A stretch of 64,000 nt of DNA from Lactobacillus sp. HBUAS51381. Lineage in GTDB: Bacteria > Bacillota > Bacilli > Lactobacillales > Lactobacillaceae. The notes beneath the pieces were generated by a model. It was not told the origin of the DNA. It saw only the letters and a list, made by a program, of their open reading frames with translations, and made no database searches. This document shows positions 17,669 through 26,959 of this stretch, in pieces. Location: contig NZ_JAAVSC010000006.1 in assembly GCF_012641095.1 (NCBI RefSeq), positions 1-64,000 on the forward strand, written 5' to 3'. Position 1 is the stretch's first letter. The number at the start of each line of letters is the position of its first letter. Made by a program: the position numbers and the translations under genes.

Positions 17669-18733
17669 ATGAACTTTAATTCACAAAGCAGTCACGCCAT
17701 CCAGATTAAAAGAATTCTATCCCTGTTCTATCAGCTTACTAAGGCGCGCATTGCCTTTATCGACACCACCTTACAGCTGGTGACAAGCGATGGCATTTTT
17801 CCTAATTCTAGTAAAGTTAAGTCTCTTTTTCACAAAAGGAGCTTCTCCCTCTTCTTCCCCCTCATTACCAACAATCAGTTCAACGGCTTATTTATTGCCA
17901 ACAAAAATAGTATTCCAATAAATGCGATGCCCTTACACCGCGCTGCTTTAGATAATATTTCCGTAAGCATTCTCAAACCTTATTATCAAGAGATTAGTGT
18001 GCTTTCGCCGTTAACTAAAGAAGAGTTGACTAAGGGCAACCAGCTATTCGGCCTAGTCGCTTCGGGATTTGGAGCCAAATCCGAAGCCGATCTTCAAGCC
18101 TTGAGCACGTCAAACGCCACTAACCCCAGCAAAAGTATTAATGACATCGACATCGCGTTAGCCTACATTGATGCCAATATCGACCAAAAACTGACGCTCG
18201 ACACCGTTTCTCAAAATTCATATCTTTCCCCAGCCTATCTGAGTCGATTGTTTAAAGAACATTTTAAAATCAACTTTTCAAATTATATTCGAATCAGAAA
18301 AATCGCCTTGGCTCAACAGCGCCTAGTCTCAACCGACCACTCCATCAATCAGATTTCAAAGGCCATTGGGTTCGCGCGTTCCAATTATTTTAACAAGGTT
18401 TTCAAGGAAACCACGCACCTCACCCCCTTACAATTTCGGAAACGCTACGAGAGTGCCCAAAAGATCTATACGATTCACCGGGACATGGACTGGAACGACA
18501 ATATCTCCGTTTATGCCGCCTCTCAACATTTCTTCCAGAAAAAAAGCATCCCCCTCGTAGAACAGAGTGTCAATGGCTATCCTTGTATCATGGCAATCGA
18601 TGGCCTATCCTCGCTCAGTAATACTGATGGCTGGATTTATCTAGTAGACGGCGTACAACCCCAGCTATTTCCCAGTGAAACCTATGTGCAAGATAAGTCA
18701 GTGATTCAATGGATTTACATCAGCTTATCTTAG
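17669..18733 (+). CDS. AraC-family activator with C-terminal DUF4430-like domain
   Basis: 354-residue regulator divergent from the pdu operon, so likely the functional PocR-like activator of both flanking units. The N-terminal part (about 1-125) resembles a PocR-type sensor. An AraC double helix-turn-helix occupies about 155-260 (SYLSPAYLSRLFKEHF; INQISKAIGFARSNYFNKVF; HLTPLQFRKRY). After the HTH comes an unusual tail of about 85 residues whose pattern (SV..A near its start, AIDGLSS, GWIYLVDG, VIQWIY) follows DUF4430, the transcobalamin C-terminal-like fold also present in the protein at 21495-22199. AraC regulators normally end with the HTH. SD AAAGGAG precedes the ATG. Ligand is unknown: a diol, its product, or a cobalamin are options. 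Confidence 0.85.
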   Translation: MNFNSQSSHAIQIKRILSLFYQLTKARIAFIDTTLQLVTSDGIFPNSSKVKSLFHKRSFSLFFPLITNNQFNGLFIANKNSIPINAMPLHRAALDNISVSILKPYYQEISVLSPLTKEELTKGNQLFGLVASGFGAKSEADLQALSTSNATNPSKSINDIDIALAYIDANIDQKLTLDTVSQNSYLSPAYLSRLFKEHFKINFSNYIRIRKIALAQQRLVSTDHSINQISKAIGFARSNYFNKVFKETTHLTPLQFRKRYESAQKIYTIHRDMDWNDNISVYAASQHFFQKKSIPLVEQSVNGYPCIMAIDGLSSLSNTDGWIYLVDGVQPQLFPSETYVQDKSVIQWIYISLS

Positions 18734-18798
18734 CCTCACGATTCAGACAATCATCCTCCCAAAACGAAGACATCTGGAACATTATCCACACGATTTCA

Positions 18799-18931
18799 CA
18801 AAATAAGCCGTCCATAAGTTTCGCTTGCAGTTTCAAAATTAAAATCGTCCGATATCACCTATGGTTGACACATTAGGGAGATATCGGGCGATTTTAAAAA
18901 TGATATAATTTTGCGTATTTTTCACAAAATA
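18799..18931. promoter_or_regulatory. Two copies of TTCACAAAATAAG upstream of the SDR gene
   Basis: TTCACAAAATAAG is found at 18796-18807 region (CAAAATA at 18799-18805) and again with CAAAATA at 18925-18931. The second lies about 62-68 nt before the predicted transcription start, a usual place for an activator. A related CAGAAATAAGCCG is at 17631-17643, just before the regulator gene itself. Confidence 0.4.
18839..18897. terminator. Long inverted repeat between activator and SDR gene
   Basis: An 18-bp stem (18839-18856 with 18880-18897, one G-U pair) around a 23-nt loop. It follows the activator stop by about 100 nt. It could terminate the activator transcript, although the T-tract is poor, or act as an operator/transcript barrier. 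Confidence 0.45.
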
Positions 18932-18947
18932 AGACATTTTATCATAA

Positions 18948-18986
18948 AGAAAGCGCTTTACTTCTCTTGAACGGGTGCTATATAAT
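18948..18986 (+). promoter_or_regulatory. SDR-ldhD promoter with overlapping cre-like site
   Basis: The -10 TATAAT is at 18981-18986, with a weak -35 TTTACT 18 nt upstream. AGAAAGCGCTTTAC (18948-18961) keeps the cre core GAAAGCGCTTT and overlaps the -35, so CcpA repression parallel to that of pduA is likely. Confidence 0.5.
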
Positions 18987-19021
18987 ACTTTTGTAACAAA
19001 CTTTAGAATGGAGGCTTTATA

Positions 19022-19780
19022 ATGGGACGGTTGCAAGGGAAGGTTGCGCTGGTTACGGGTGGCTCCAAAGGAATCGGGAAAGCTGTGGTTGAACGCTTTG
19101 CTGAAGAAGGCGCCAAAGTTGTATTCACAGCGATCGAAAAAGAAGCCGGCGATTTATTAGAAAAAGAATTAATTCCAAATCGCCTAGTTTTTATGCAGCA
19201 AGATGTATCCAAAAAAGATGATTGGGATCGCATTATCAGTGCGACCATCAAACGATTTGGCAAGCTTAACATTATCGTCAACAACGCCGGAATTGGTGTG
19301 TTCTCCGATATCGAGAGTATGACTGAAAAGAATTGGAACGCAACGATTGGCGTTAACCTCACCGGGACCATGTGGGGGGTAAAGTATGGAATTAATGCGA
19401 TGAAGAACAATCATGAAAAAAATTCCATCATCAACCTGTGTTCCGTTGAAGGTCTGATTGGCGACCCTGATCTACTCGCCTACAACGCGTCAAAGGGGGG
19501 CGTCCGTCTATTGACCAAATCTGCGGCACTGCACTGTGCTCGCGAAGGTTATGATGTTCGAATTAACTCTGTTCATCCGGGTTATGTGAACACGCCCTTA
19601 GTTGAAAATCTTGAGAAAACCGATCCTAAGGTCAAGGATCATTTGGTTTCACTTCACCCAATGGGTCGGTTAGCGGAACCCGCCGAAGTGGCAAACATGA
19701 CGCTGTTCCTCGCCTCAGACGAATCCTCCTTTAGCACAGGGTCCGAATTTTTAGTTGATGGCGGTTATACAGCGCAATAG
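19022..19780 (+). CDS. Short-chain secondary alcohol dehydrogenase, R-ADH-like
   Basis: 252-residue classical SDR, the same length as the R-specific alcohol dehydrogenase of Lactobacillus brevis and sharing its long diagnostic stretches (GDPDLLAYNASKGGVRLLTK; the C-terminal SEFLVDGGYTAQ that provides the Mg-binding terminal Gln). Catalytic Ser, Tyr and Lys lie near 141, 154 and 158; the nucleotide motif is TGGSKGIG at 12-19. At the cofactor-selecting positions it has Ala37-Ile38, where the L. brevis enzyme, as I recall, has Gly37-Arg38 contacting the NADP 2'-phosphate, so NADH may be preferred. It is the first gene of a likely operon with the D-LDH. It could reduce a ketone or aldehyde made by the dehydratase. 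It has no targeting helix of its own. Confidence 0.85.
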   Translation: MGRLQGKVALVTGGSKGIGKAVVERFAEEGAKVVFTAIEKEAGDLLEKELIPNRLVFMQQDVSKKDDWDRIISATIKRFGKLNIIVNNAGIGVFSDIESMTEKNWNATIGVNLTGTMWGVKYGINAMKNNHEKNSIINLCSVEGLIGDPDLLAYNASKGGVRLLTKSAALHCAREGYDVRINSVHPGYVNTPLVENLEKTDPKVKDHLVSLHPMGRLAEPAEVANMTLFLASDESSFSTGSEFLVDGGYTAQ

Positions 19781-19819
19781 TTTTAACGATCCATCATGTA
19801 CAACACCTAAAAAGTATAG

Positions 19820-20953
<1,134 letters not shown>

Positions 20954-21020
20954 CGCAGGCGCACCACTTTCAATTGATTCACCCAAATAATCTCTCATTC
21001 ATAAAGTTTGATTGTCTTTA

Positions 21021-21065
21021 AATAGCAAAGCCCCTCATCAACAATTGGTGAGGGGCTTTGCTATT
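21021..21065. terminator. Bidirectional terminator between ldhD and pduV
   Basis: A perfect 17-bp stem (21021-21037 with 21049-21065) around an 11-nt loop, between two converging genes. It overlaps the last codon of the GTPase gene. Confidence 0.85.
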
Positions 21066-21498
21066 AATCATCTAAGAATTGACGGAGCGCTTCTGTCCGA
21101 TCACCAGTTAAGGCGGAGACTTCAAACAGCTGCTTGGCGCCCGCACGTTTCAGTTGATCCGCCGCCCACGCGATCGCCGCCTGATCTGCAATATCCGTTT
21201 TGGTTACCACGCCAATGACCGGTCTCGCAAACATCGTGCTAAACGCTTCCGGATAGATCAGGCGCTGGTCCGTGGCGCTCTGAAGCATCACCACCACGTC
21301 TGCGTCCATCGCGGTCGTGGCAATACTGGTGTACATCCGGCGATGCTCAATATATTCGCCTGGCGTATCAATAATGTTTTGATAGAACTCAAGCGCTTGC
21401 GTCTTGTTGTAGTGGATAGTGAGGTCCTTTAGCCGCTGTAAGAGCGTGGTCTTCCCACAGCCAATGGCCCCAATAAACATCGCTCGTTGCATCGTCAA
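21064..21498 (-). CDS. pduV: PduV/EutP-family small GTPase
   Basis: 144-residue Ras-like P-loop protein: G1 GAIGCGKTTL near residue 11, IIDTPGEYIEHR (G3) near 41, VVTKTDIAD (G4) near 95. This matches the EutP/PduV family, associated with microcompartments; Salmonella PduV binds the shell surface via PduU. Here it is not in the shell operon: its ATG overlaps the stop of the DUF4430 gene by 4 nt, making it the third gene of a unit with two exported B12-related proteins. No N-terminal extension is seen. Confidence 0.85.
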   Translation of the reverse strand: MTMQRAMFIGAIGCGKTTLLQRLKDLTIHYNKTQALEFYQNIIDTPGEYIEHRRMYTSIATTAMDADVVVMLQSATDQRLIYPEAFSTMFARPVIGVVTKTDIADQAAIAWAADQLKRAGAKQLFEVSALTGDRTEALRQFLDD

Positions 21499-22199
21499 TA
21501 CCCCTTTGTCGTAAAGTACCAGTGAACGTGATCGCCATTCTTAATCTTTTTCAAATTGGCCGCCTTGTCAATAAATTTGTCATTGACGCGGTATTTCCAG
21601 CCGCTTCCCGTCTTCACATCATTCTCGGCCAAACCGTTAATGCTGCTGACGTAGACGACCACCCCATTCTGGTACACCAGCTTGAGCTTGGCCGCCTGCA
21701 GGACGGAGAAGGCCGTGGGATGCGCGCCTAGTGTCACGTGCCCCTTGAAAAAGGTCTTCTTATAGCCGGAAACCACCAGATAGGCTTTTCCCGTCGTCTG
21801 TTTCTTGGCCTTCTTGGCCGGCGCTACCTGCCGCTTTTGACGCGTTGTCGTGGCCTTTGAAGTCGTGGTCTGACGTTGACTGACCGCCTTAGACGACGCC
21901 GTCCGTGACGCTGACGATGGACGCGTGGCAGTCGACTTCTTGGCCGACTTCACAGTAGCTGATGCCTGACGAGACGACTTGGCAGAAGACGTGGCGGACT
22001 TCCGGTGGGCCTGTTTAGACGATGACGCGGCCTGATCACCGGCTGTTTTCGACTCAGTCGTCGCCGAGGAACTCGCCGCGACCCGTTCACGGGCAGGCGG
22101 CGTGCTTCCCTGTTGGTGATGCTGTTGAACGGCTAGCGCACCCCCGATAATCAGAATGGTCACCACGGTCGCGACAATAATACCTACCGACTTCTTCAT
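21495..22199 (-). CDS. Membrane-anchored DUF4430 (transcobalamin C-terminal-like) protein
   Basis: 234 residues. An N-terminal hydrophobic segment (about 4-24) anchors or exports it; then comes a Ser/Thr/Ala/Lys-rich linker of about 110 residues, typical of wall-spanning spacers; then a DUF4430 domain (about 138-234) with the signature VSSINGLAEND, GSGWKYRVND and IKNGDHVHWYFT. DUF4430 corresponds to the beta domain that closes over cobalamin in human transcobalamin and intrinsic factor. With the alpha/alpha-toroid protein encoded just upstream it would make a two-part B12 binder at the cell surface. The ligand is inferred from fold and context. Confidence 0.78.
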   Translation of the reverse strand: MKKSVGIIVATVVTILIIGGALAVQQHHQQGSTPPARERVAASSSATTESKTAGDQAASSSKQAHRKSATSSAKSSRQASATVKSAKKSTATRPSSASRTASSKAVSQRQTTTSKATTTRQKRQVAPAKKAKKQTTGKAYLVVSGYKKTFFKGHVTLGAHPTAFSVLQAAKLKLVYQNGVVVYVSSINGLAENDVKTGSGWKYRVNDKFIDKAANLKKIKNGDHVHWYFTTKGY

Positions 22200-22223
22200 G
22201 ACAGCAGCTCCTTAACTAAAGTC

Positions 22224-23276
22224 TTATTTAAACGTGTAAACCAGCTTGGACGTGTATTTGCCATTGTGGTAAGCACTGGCCGCTAAGCTCACTTGACCAT
22301 AGGCCAACGTCATGCTGTAAGCGTCCTTAACCGTGCCATCACTCTTCACGTAGCTCAACATGGTCCGCAGTGGGGTTGCCGTTTGGCCCTTCTTGATGGC
22401 CTTCTTGTTCAGGAAGTTGAAGGCGGTCTTGTTGGTGGCTAAGCCCAGAATAGCTTCGGCCGTGGAGTTGGCGTTTGGATTGGTCTTCCCATCGTAAACG
22501 TACCCAAAGGCCCCGTTCTTGTAAACGGCCTTCTTGAGGTAGCTCCGACCAGCTTTAGCCGCGGTCGTGACCTGTTTATTCTTGCTCTTGCCCATGGTTA
22601 AGGCGTTCACGGCAACGGCAGTGGTATCGCTATCCACGCTAGCCACGGTGTTGTTGTAAGCCCAACCATGGTTGGATTGTTGTTTCTTGGCAATCTTCAA
22701 GCTCAATGAGGACTTGGAGAATGCGGCCTTACTAGGCTTCTTAAAGGTCTTGTTAGAAGAAACCGCAATCAGCGCCGTACTCTGCACGTTAACGGTTTGC
22801 TTGGTCATGGATTTCTTATACAATGTGCTGACCAGGTTCAGGTTCTTCTTGGCACCGGCTGGCTTGTACTTGGTTGGGTTAACGCCGATGGCCTGTAGCC
22901 CAATGATGGCATTGGCCAATACGGCGGGATCACTCTTCTTGGAAACAACTAAGTTCTTCTTAACCAACTTCTTTTGGCTCTTGGTGAACTTATACCCCTG
23001 CTTCTTCAACCCCAACAGAAAATCAGAATAGCCAGCTGCGGCCCCCGTGGTCGGGTAAGCGGACTTGCTAAAAATCTTCGCCTGACTCTTCAGGCCATCT
23101 TTATTGGCCTTCATCATCTTTTTGGCGTATGTATTGGCCTTCTTAATATGGCTGGTCCGGTAACTCTTGCTAGCCGTCTTGATGCTGGCGGCACTGGCAT
23201 CGGCCACCGGCACAATGGCCCCTAACATCATAACTGCGGTCATTGAAGCTGCGATTACTTTATTTGTCTTTAACAT
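22224..23276 (-). CDS. Secreted alpha/alpha-toroid protein (prenyltransferase/transcobalamin-like repeats)
   Basis: 350 residues with a clear signal peptide (about 1-30, cleaved near ASA-AS). The mature part has repeated helical words of the terpene cyclase/transcobalamin toroid fold: DPAVLANAIIGLQAIGVNPT, SDTTAVAVNALTMG and NSTAEAILGLATN. The protein is Lys-rich and lacks the acidic catalytic motifs of true cyclases. It is read as the alpha domain of a split transcobalamin-like B12 receptor, with the DUF4430 protein as the beta domain (24 nt downstream). It is the first gene of the unit. The 174-nt gap to the ECF gene holds no riboswitch I can recognise. Confidence 0.75.
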   Translation of the reverse strand: MLKTNKVIAASMTAVMMLGAIVPVADASAASIKTASKSYRTSHIKKANTYAKKMMKANKDGLKSQAKIFSKSAYPTTGAAAGYSDFLLGLKKQGYKFTKSQKKLVKKNLVVSKKSDPAVLANAIIGLQAIGVNPTKYKPAGAKKNLNLVSTLYKKSMTKQTVNVQSTALIAVSSNKTFKKPSKAAFSKSSLSLKIAKKQQSNHGWAYNNTVASVDSDTTAVAVNALTMGKSKNKQVTTAAKAGRSYLKKAVYKNGAFGYVYDGKTNPNANSTAEAILGLATNKTAFNFLNKKAIKKGQTATPLRTMLSYVKSDGTVKDAYSMTLAYGQVSLAASAYHNGKYTSKLVYTFK

Positions 23277-23450
23277 TATCCCATCATCCTTTTAATTTTT
23301 TTATGAACTAACTATGACACACCTGTGGTCATTTTCTCCCCTAGACCATTACGGCCATCACCACCCTTTCAAAATATACCGTTACCTGTCGACCGAAGTC
23401 CTGACGACTGAATGCTTTAGCGTTTTACTTTGGCACCTATATTGCCACTT

Positions 23451-24137
23451 TCAGGGTTCGTGATCTTCGCGACTGGGTAAAATTTGATATTTGACCGTTA
23501 ATCGATCCATCAACTGACGCCACGGCCGATAAAGTAGCAGAATGCTGATGGCATTTGTTGCCGCGTGCAGGGCGTCAAACACCACGCTCCCGGCAAATGC
23601 CAGTAGGAAACTAGCAGGTTGTAGCGGTCGAACATAGGCTAGCGCGTACCAAAGATCCATGATCCAGCCGAACCAAAAGCCCCACAACGCCCCCCAGATA
23701 ACTAGTACCCAGGTATTGTCCTTCAGCCGACTACGCCGGAGCAATCCGGTGGTCAGGCCCATCAGCCCCCAGGCTAACATCTGCCACGGTGTCCACGGTC
23801 CCTGACCCAAAAAGAGATTAGAAACCAACGCCATCATGGAGCCACTGACGAATCCCATCTCGGGACCCAGACTGACAGCGCTTACGATCACCACAAAACT
23901 GGTTAACTGAACGTTGGGTACTGCCGCCAAGGGCACTCGGCCCAAGACTCCCAAGGCTACGATGACCGCTAAAAATACTAATAAGCGTGTACTCATTTCA
24001 CGTTTTTCGAAATGCCAGTACGCTGGCAAAATACTGCAAGCTAAACAACCAAAGCTAAACCAGAGGTAATGCCTCCCCCTTAACAGGAGCATGCCGACTA
24101 AAAGTAACAGCATTAACATCACTGGTACGATTAACAC
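23451..24137 (-). CDS. ECF transporter S component, predicted cobalamin specific (CbrT-like)
   Basis: 228-residue membrane protein with about six to seven hydrophobic segments. The stretch RVPLAAVPNVQLTSFVVIVS followed by GPEMGFVSGSMMALVSNLFLGQGPWTPWQ is the signature of the larger S components related to predicted B12 transporter CbrT. It is the third gene of an ATPase/T-component operon, i.e. a dedicated (group I) ECF system. The start is uncertain: a GTG at 24137 has a poor SD, and an ATG lies six codons further on. B12 as substrate is inferred from family likeness and neighbours. Confidence 0.72.
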   Translation of the reverse strand: MLIVPVMLMLLLLVGMLLLRGRHYLWFSFGCLACSILPAYWHFEKREMSTRLLVFLAVIVALGVLGRVPLAAVPNVQLTSFVVIVSAVSLGPEMGFVSGSMMALVSNLFLGQGPWTPWQMLAWGLMGLTTGLLRRSRLKDNTWVLVIWGALWGFWFGWIMDLWYALAYVRPLQPASFLLAFAGSVVFDALHAATNAISILLLYRPWRQLMDRLTVKYQILPSREDHEP

Positions 24138-24160
24138 CCAGTTGACTTTTCGATGATCGA

Positions 24161-25816
24161 TTACGACTCACCTCCCTTCGTTGCGCACCGAACATCCTGC
24201 CAAAACAAAGCTTCAGGAACCTGCTGCTTCACTAACCGGTTAACCGGCGTCGTTGAGAAGAAATTCCGGGTGAAGAAATCACGTGTCAGCTGCGGCTGGC
24301 TAACCTGACCGTTAAACATGAACGTACAGTGCAACGCGAATGCCGCACAGAAATCCATATCATGACTCGCCATGACAATCGTCAATCCTGCATGATGGCC
24401 TTGGCGTAGGATGCCGCCAATATATTGCTTGGTTACCGGATCTAACCCCTTGGTCGGTTCATCCAACAGCAGAAGTGTCGGCTTCCCAATCAGTGCCAGG
24501 CCGAGTCCCAACAATTGTTGTTGTCCCCCGCTAAGATCGAAGGCATTTTGATCGGCAACCGCCGTTAAATGGCACACGGTTAGCATTCGCTTCACGGCCT
24601 GTGCCACGTCCGACACCCCCACTAATGTGGCTTGTGCTCTCAGCTCAGCGGTCACACTTCTCCCACTAAACTGTTCCGTCGGATTCTGTGACAAGTATCC
24701 GATTTGCTGCAATCGGTCCTTGTTTTTCAACTTCCAAACAGTCCGTTGGTTTAACCGGATCTTCCCGTGCTGGGGCTTCTGTAAACCTGCCAAGACAGTC
24801 AGCAACGTAGATTTCCCCGACCCATTTTTTCCGATAATAGCCAACCAGTCACCTGAATAAACGGTTAAATCCAATTGGCGCAAAATAGTCTCTCCCGGCA
24901 CATAGGACTTACTGATTGTATTGACCACGACCAGCGGTGACATCTGCTTTTGGGGCGGGACCGTTTGCTCCTGTCCCACTAGCTTGTAATCCGCCATTTG
25001 TAAGGCATGCCGACCAGCAGTGACCGTTAAAGGAAGTGGCTGGGCAGCCAACTCATGCGCCAAAAAAAATTCAGGAATCGGTGGGACAAACGGTCGGAGT
25101 TCCTGTGTCTGATACATCTGTCGCAAACCGGCTGAAACCGGTCCGACATAATCAACTCTGCCATGCGCTAACAAAATCAATTGATCCGTCATCGCTAAGA
25201 CCTGGTTCAACCGGTGTTCCGTTAGAATAATCGTCACACCCAACTCATCATGGATCTGCCGTAAAACCGCCAAGAACGTTTGCGCCGTTGTCGGGTCCAG
25301 TTGCGCAGTCGGTTCATCCAACAAGATGACCTCTGGTTTCAGAACCAGGACCGAAGCCAGATTAACCAACTGTAGCTGGCCCCCTGACAGACTTTCAATC
25401 GACCGATGCAAGAGCTTATCCAAGCCTAAGAAATTTGAAAGCTCCGCAATCCGCATGGTCATATCGGCGGCATCCACACCCACATTTTCCAGTGAAAAGG
25501 CTAGTTCTTCAATGACCGTGGCCATAATGGGTTGGGTCTGGGGATCCTGTGTCACGTAGCCCAGTTGCTGAGCACTGGCCTTACGTGACAAGGTCTGGAC
25601 AGAATGGTCGTGAAAGATCACCTGACCTGTCTGTTCACCAGCCGGACGTAATTCGGGCTTCAGGAGCTTCAGGAGCGTGGTCTTTCCACTCCCAGTAGCC
25701 CCAACGATAGTGACAAACGTGCCACTTTCAATCGTTAGTGAAACCTCTGCCAACGCCGGACGTGCTTGCTCCGGATAGTGAAAATTCAATTGATCAATGC
25801 GTATTAATTCTCCCAT
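24161..25816 (-). CDS. ECF transporter double ATPase subunit
   Basis: 551 residues with two ABC ATPase domains fused. Walker A GATGSGKTT near residue 39, signature LSGGQLQLV near 143, Walker B ILLDEPT; second Walker A GKNGSGKST near 330, LSGGQQQLL, LLLDEPTKGLDP. This is the fused EcfA1-EcfA2 form used in dedicated vitamin transporters. The start overlaps the T-component stop by 13 nt. It powers uptake by the S component encoded next. Confidence 0.9.
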   Translation of the reverse strand: MGELIRIDQLNFHYPEQARPALAEVSLTIESGTFVTIVGATGSGKTTLLKLLKPELRPAGEQTGQVIFHDHSVQTLSRKASAQQLGYVTQDPQTQPIMATVIEELAFSLENVGVDAADMTMRIAELSNFLGLDKLLHRSIESLSGGQLQLVNLASVLVLKPEVILLDEPTAQLDPTTAQTFLAVLRQIHDELGVTIILTEHRLNQVLAMTDQLILLAHGRVDYVGPVSAGLRQMYQTQELRPFVPPIPEFFLAHELAAQPLPLTVTAGRHALQMADYKLVGQEQTVPPQKQMSPLVVVNTISKSYVPGETILRQLDLTVYSGDWLAIIGKNGSGKSTLLTVLAGLQKPQHGKIRLNQRTVWKLKNKDRLQQIGYLSQNPTEQFSGRSVTAELRAQATLVGVSDVAQAVKRMLTVCHLTAVADQNAFDLSGGQQQLLGLGLALIGKPTLLLLDEPTKGLDPVTKQYIGGILRQGHHAGLTIVMASHDMDFCAAFALHCTFMFNGQVSQPQLTRDFFTRNFFSTTPVNRLVKQQVPEALFWQDVRCATKGGES

Positions 25817-26700
25817 AAGCGATACATCCCCTCACCCAGAAGTGGCAGATTCACAAATCCCAGTAGCGGCAATACCAACCACCAATCGGTATGCGCTATC
25901 GCCGTAAACTGGTAAACGTCACCAGTCCAGCCCCACCCCTGCCATCGACACATGAGGATAACTGCAAATAAGGTGATCAGTCCGCCGCTAAAAATGATAT
26001 CCGCCCGTTGCCAAGTGTACGATTGATAGTGACTTCGTTTACGCGCGCCAAAACCACGAGCCTCCATCAAAACTGCTGTTTCCATGGCGGAGGACACCGA
26101 ATCAATGAATAAGATGCGCAGTAGTCTCCCCGTCTTACGAATTCGCTGACGCCAGTTTCCTTCAGAAAGAATAATTCCTCTGGTTTTCTGAAACATGGCA
26201 AGCCGGCGAAACTTCTGAATAAACAGACTCACTAACCGTAGCGAAATGGTCAGCAGCATTGCCAACCGCGGAACAACCGGAAAGAGTAAGTAACTGAGCT
26301 TGGGAGTCGTCACAATCCCGTTAAAAAGAACGAAAGCGACAATCATCGCCCCTAGTGACAACGCCATGGTGCATCCGTAAAGGAAACCGGTCCGGGTAAT
26401 GCGCAAATTCACAACGCCCAGCGACCACTGCCATAGAAGTCCCCGACCATTTTGATTGAGAATCAAATTAAAGAGAACAATCACAATCATTAACGTGACA
26501 ATACCCTTGAAAAAGGTTAGCAACCGATGAAAGCTGAAATACCAGCCGCTCAATAGCAATACACTAACGAATAAAGTCCCAATCAAGAGTAAATGGTTGA
26601 AAGTCAAAAGTAATGTGAATAATCCCACAAAATACAGGATGCTAACCAGTGGATGGACCTGACTAAAGAAGGTTGTACTTTTCACAGTTCCAATATTCAC
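25804..26700 (-). CDS. ECF transporter T component (EcfT)
   Basis: 298-residue integral membrane coupling subunit. Hydrophobic N-terminal half, then cytoplasmic helices with the Ala-Arg-Gly motifs that contact the ATPases (AMETAVLMEARGFGARKRS near residue 195). It starts with GTG at 26700, preceded by a GGGGGG run. It is the first gene of the ECF operon. The roughly 130-nt leader behind it is long for a simple leader but does not show the conserved cobalamin riboswitch core. Confidence 0.88.
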   Translation of the reverse strand: MNIGTVKSTTFFSQVHPLVSILYFVGLFTLLLTFNHLLLIGTLFVSVLLLSGWYFSFHRLLTFFKGIVTLMIVIVLFNLILNQNGRGLLWQWSLGVVNLRITRTGFLYGCTMALSLGAMIVAFVLFNGIVTTPKLSYLLFPVVPRLAMLLTISLRLVSLFIQKFRRLAMFQKTRGIILSEGNWRQRIRKTGRLLRILFIDSVSSAMETAVLMEARGFGARKRSHYQSYTWQRADIIFSGGLITLFAVILMCRWQGWGWTGDVYQFTAIAHTDWWLVLPLLGFVNLPLLGEGMYRLWEN

Positions 26701-26835
26701 TAAAAGCCCCCCACACTTGTAACCGCTGCCACTTAAATTTCTGCCTTCAAGACCTTTTACCCCAGCAGTTCCCGCTAAAAAAGTCTTGGCGGCTCCACAA
26801 TGTTAGCAGGTAACCGTTAAATTCTTCAGACATTG

Positions 26836-26886
26836 TGTATACTCATTGAAAACCAGTACAAAACAAATTCTATCAAAGCGCTTTCA
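26836..26886 (-). promoter_or_regulatory. ECF operon control region: cre site and probable -10
   Basis: TGAAAGCGCTTTGA on the minus strand (26886-26873) matches the cre consensus at 13 of 14 positions. A -10 candidate TATACA lies at 26841-26836; the -35 is unclear. This predicts a leader of about 130 nt before the GTG start. The stretch 26701-26959 has no gene. Confidence 0.55.
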
Positions 26887-26959
26887 CGATGTCTACCACA
26901 ATCATACAGTTAATCACTAGTCACGTCTACCTCCGAGTAGGAGATTCAAATCCACTCAC

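Noticed and set aside
23277-23450. Cobalamin riboswitch before the toroid protein gene
   Set aside because: GTCAGGACTTCGGTCGACAGG-like words resemble part of a B12 box, but the rest of the conserved core is missing.
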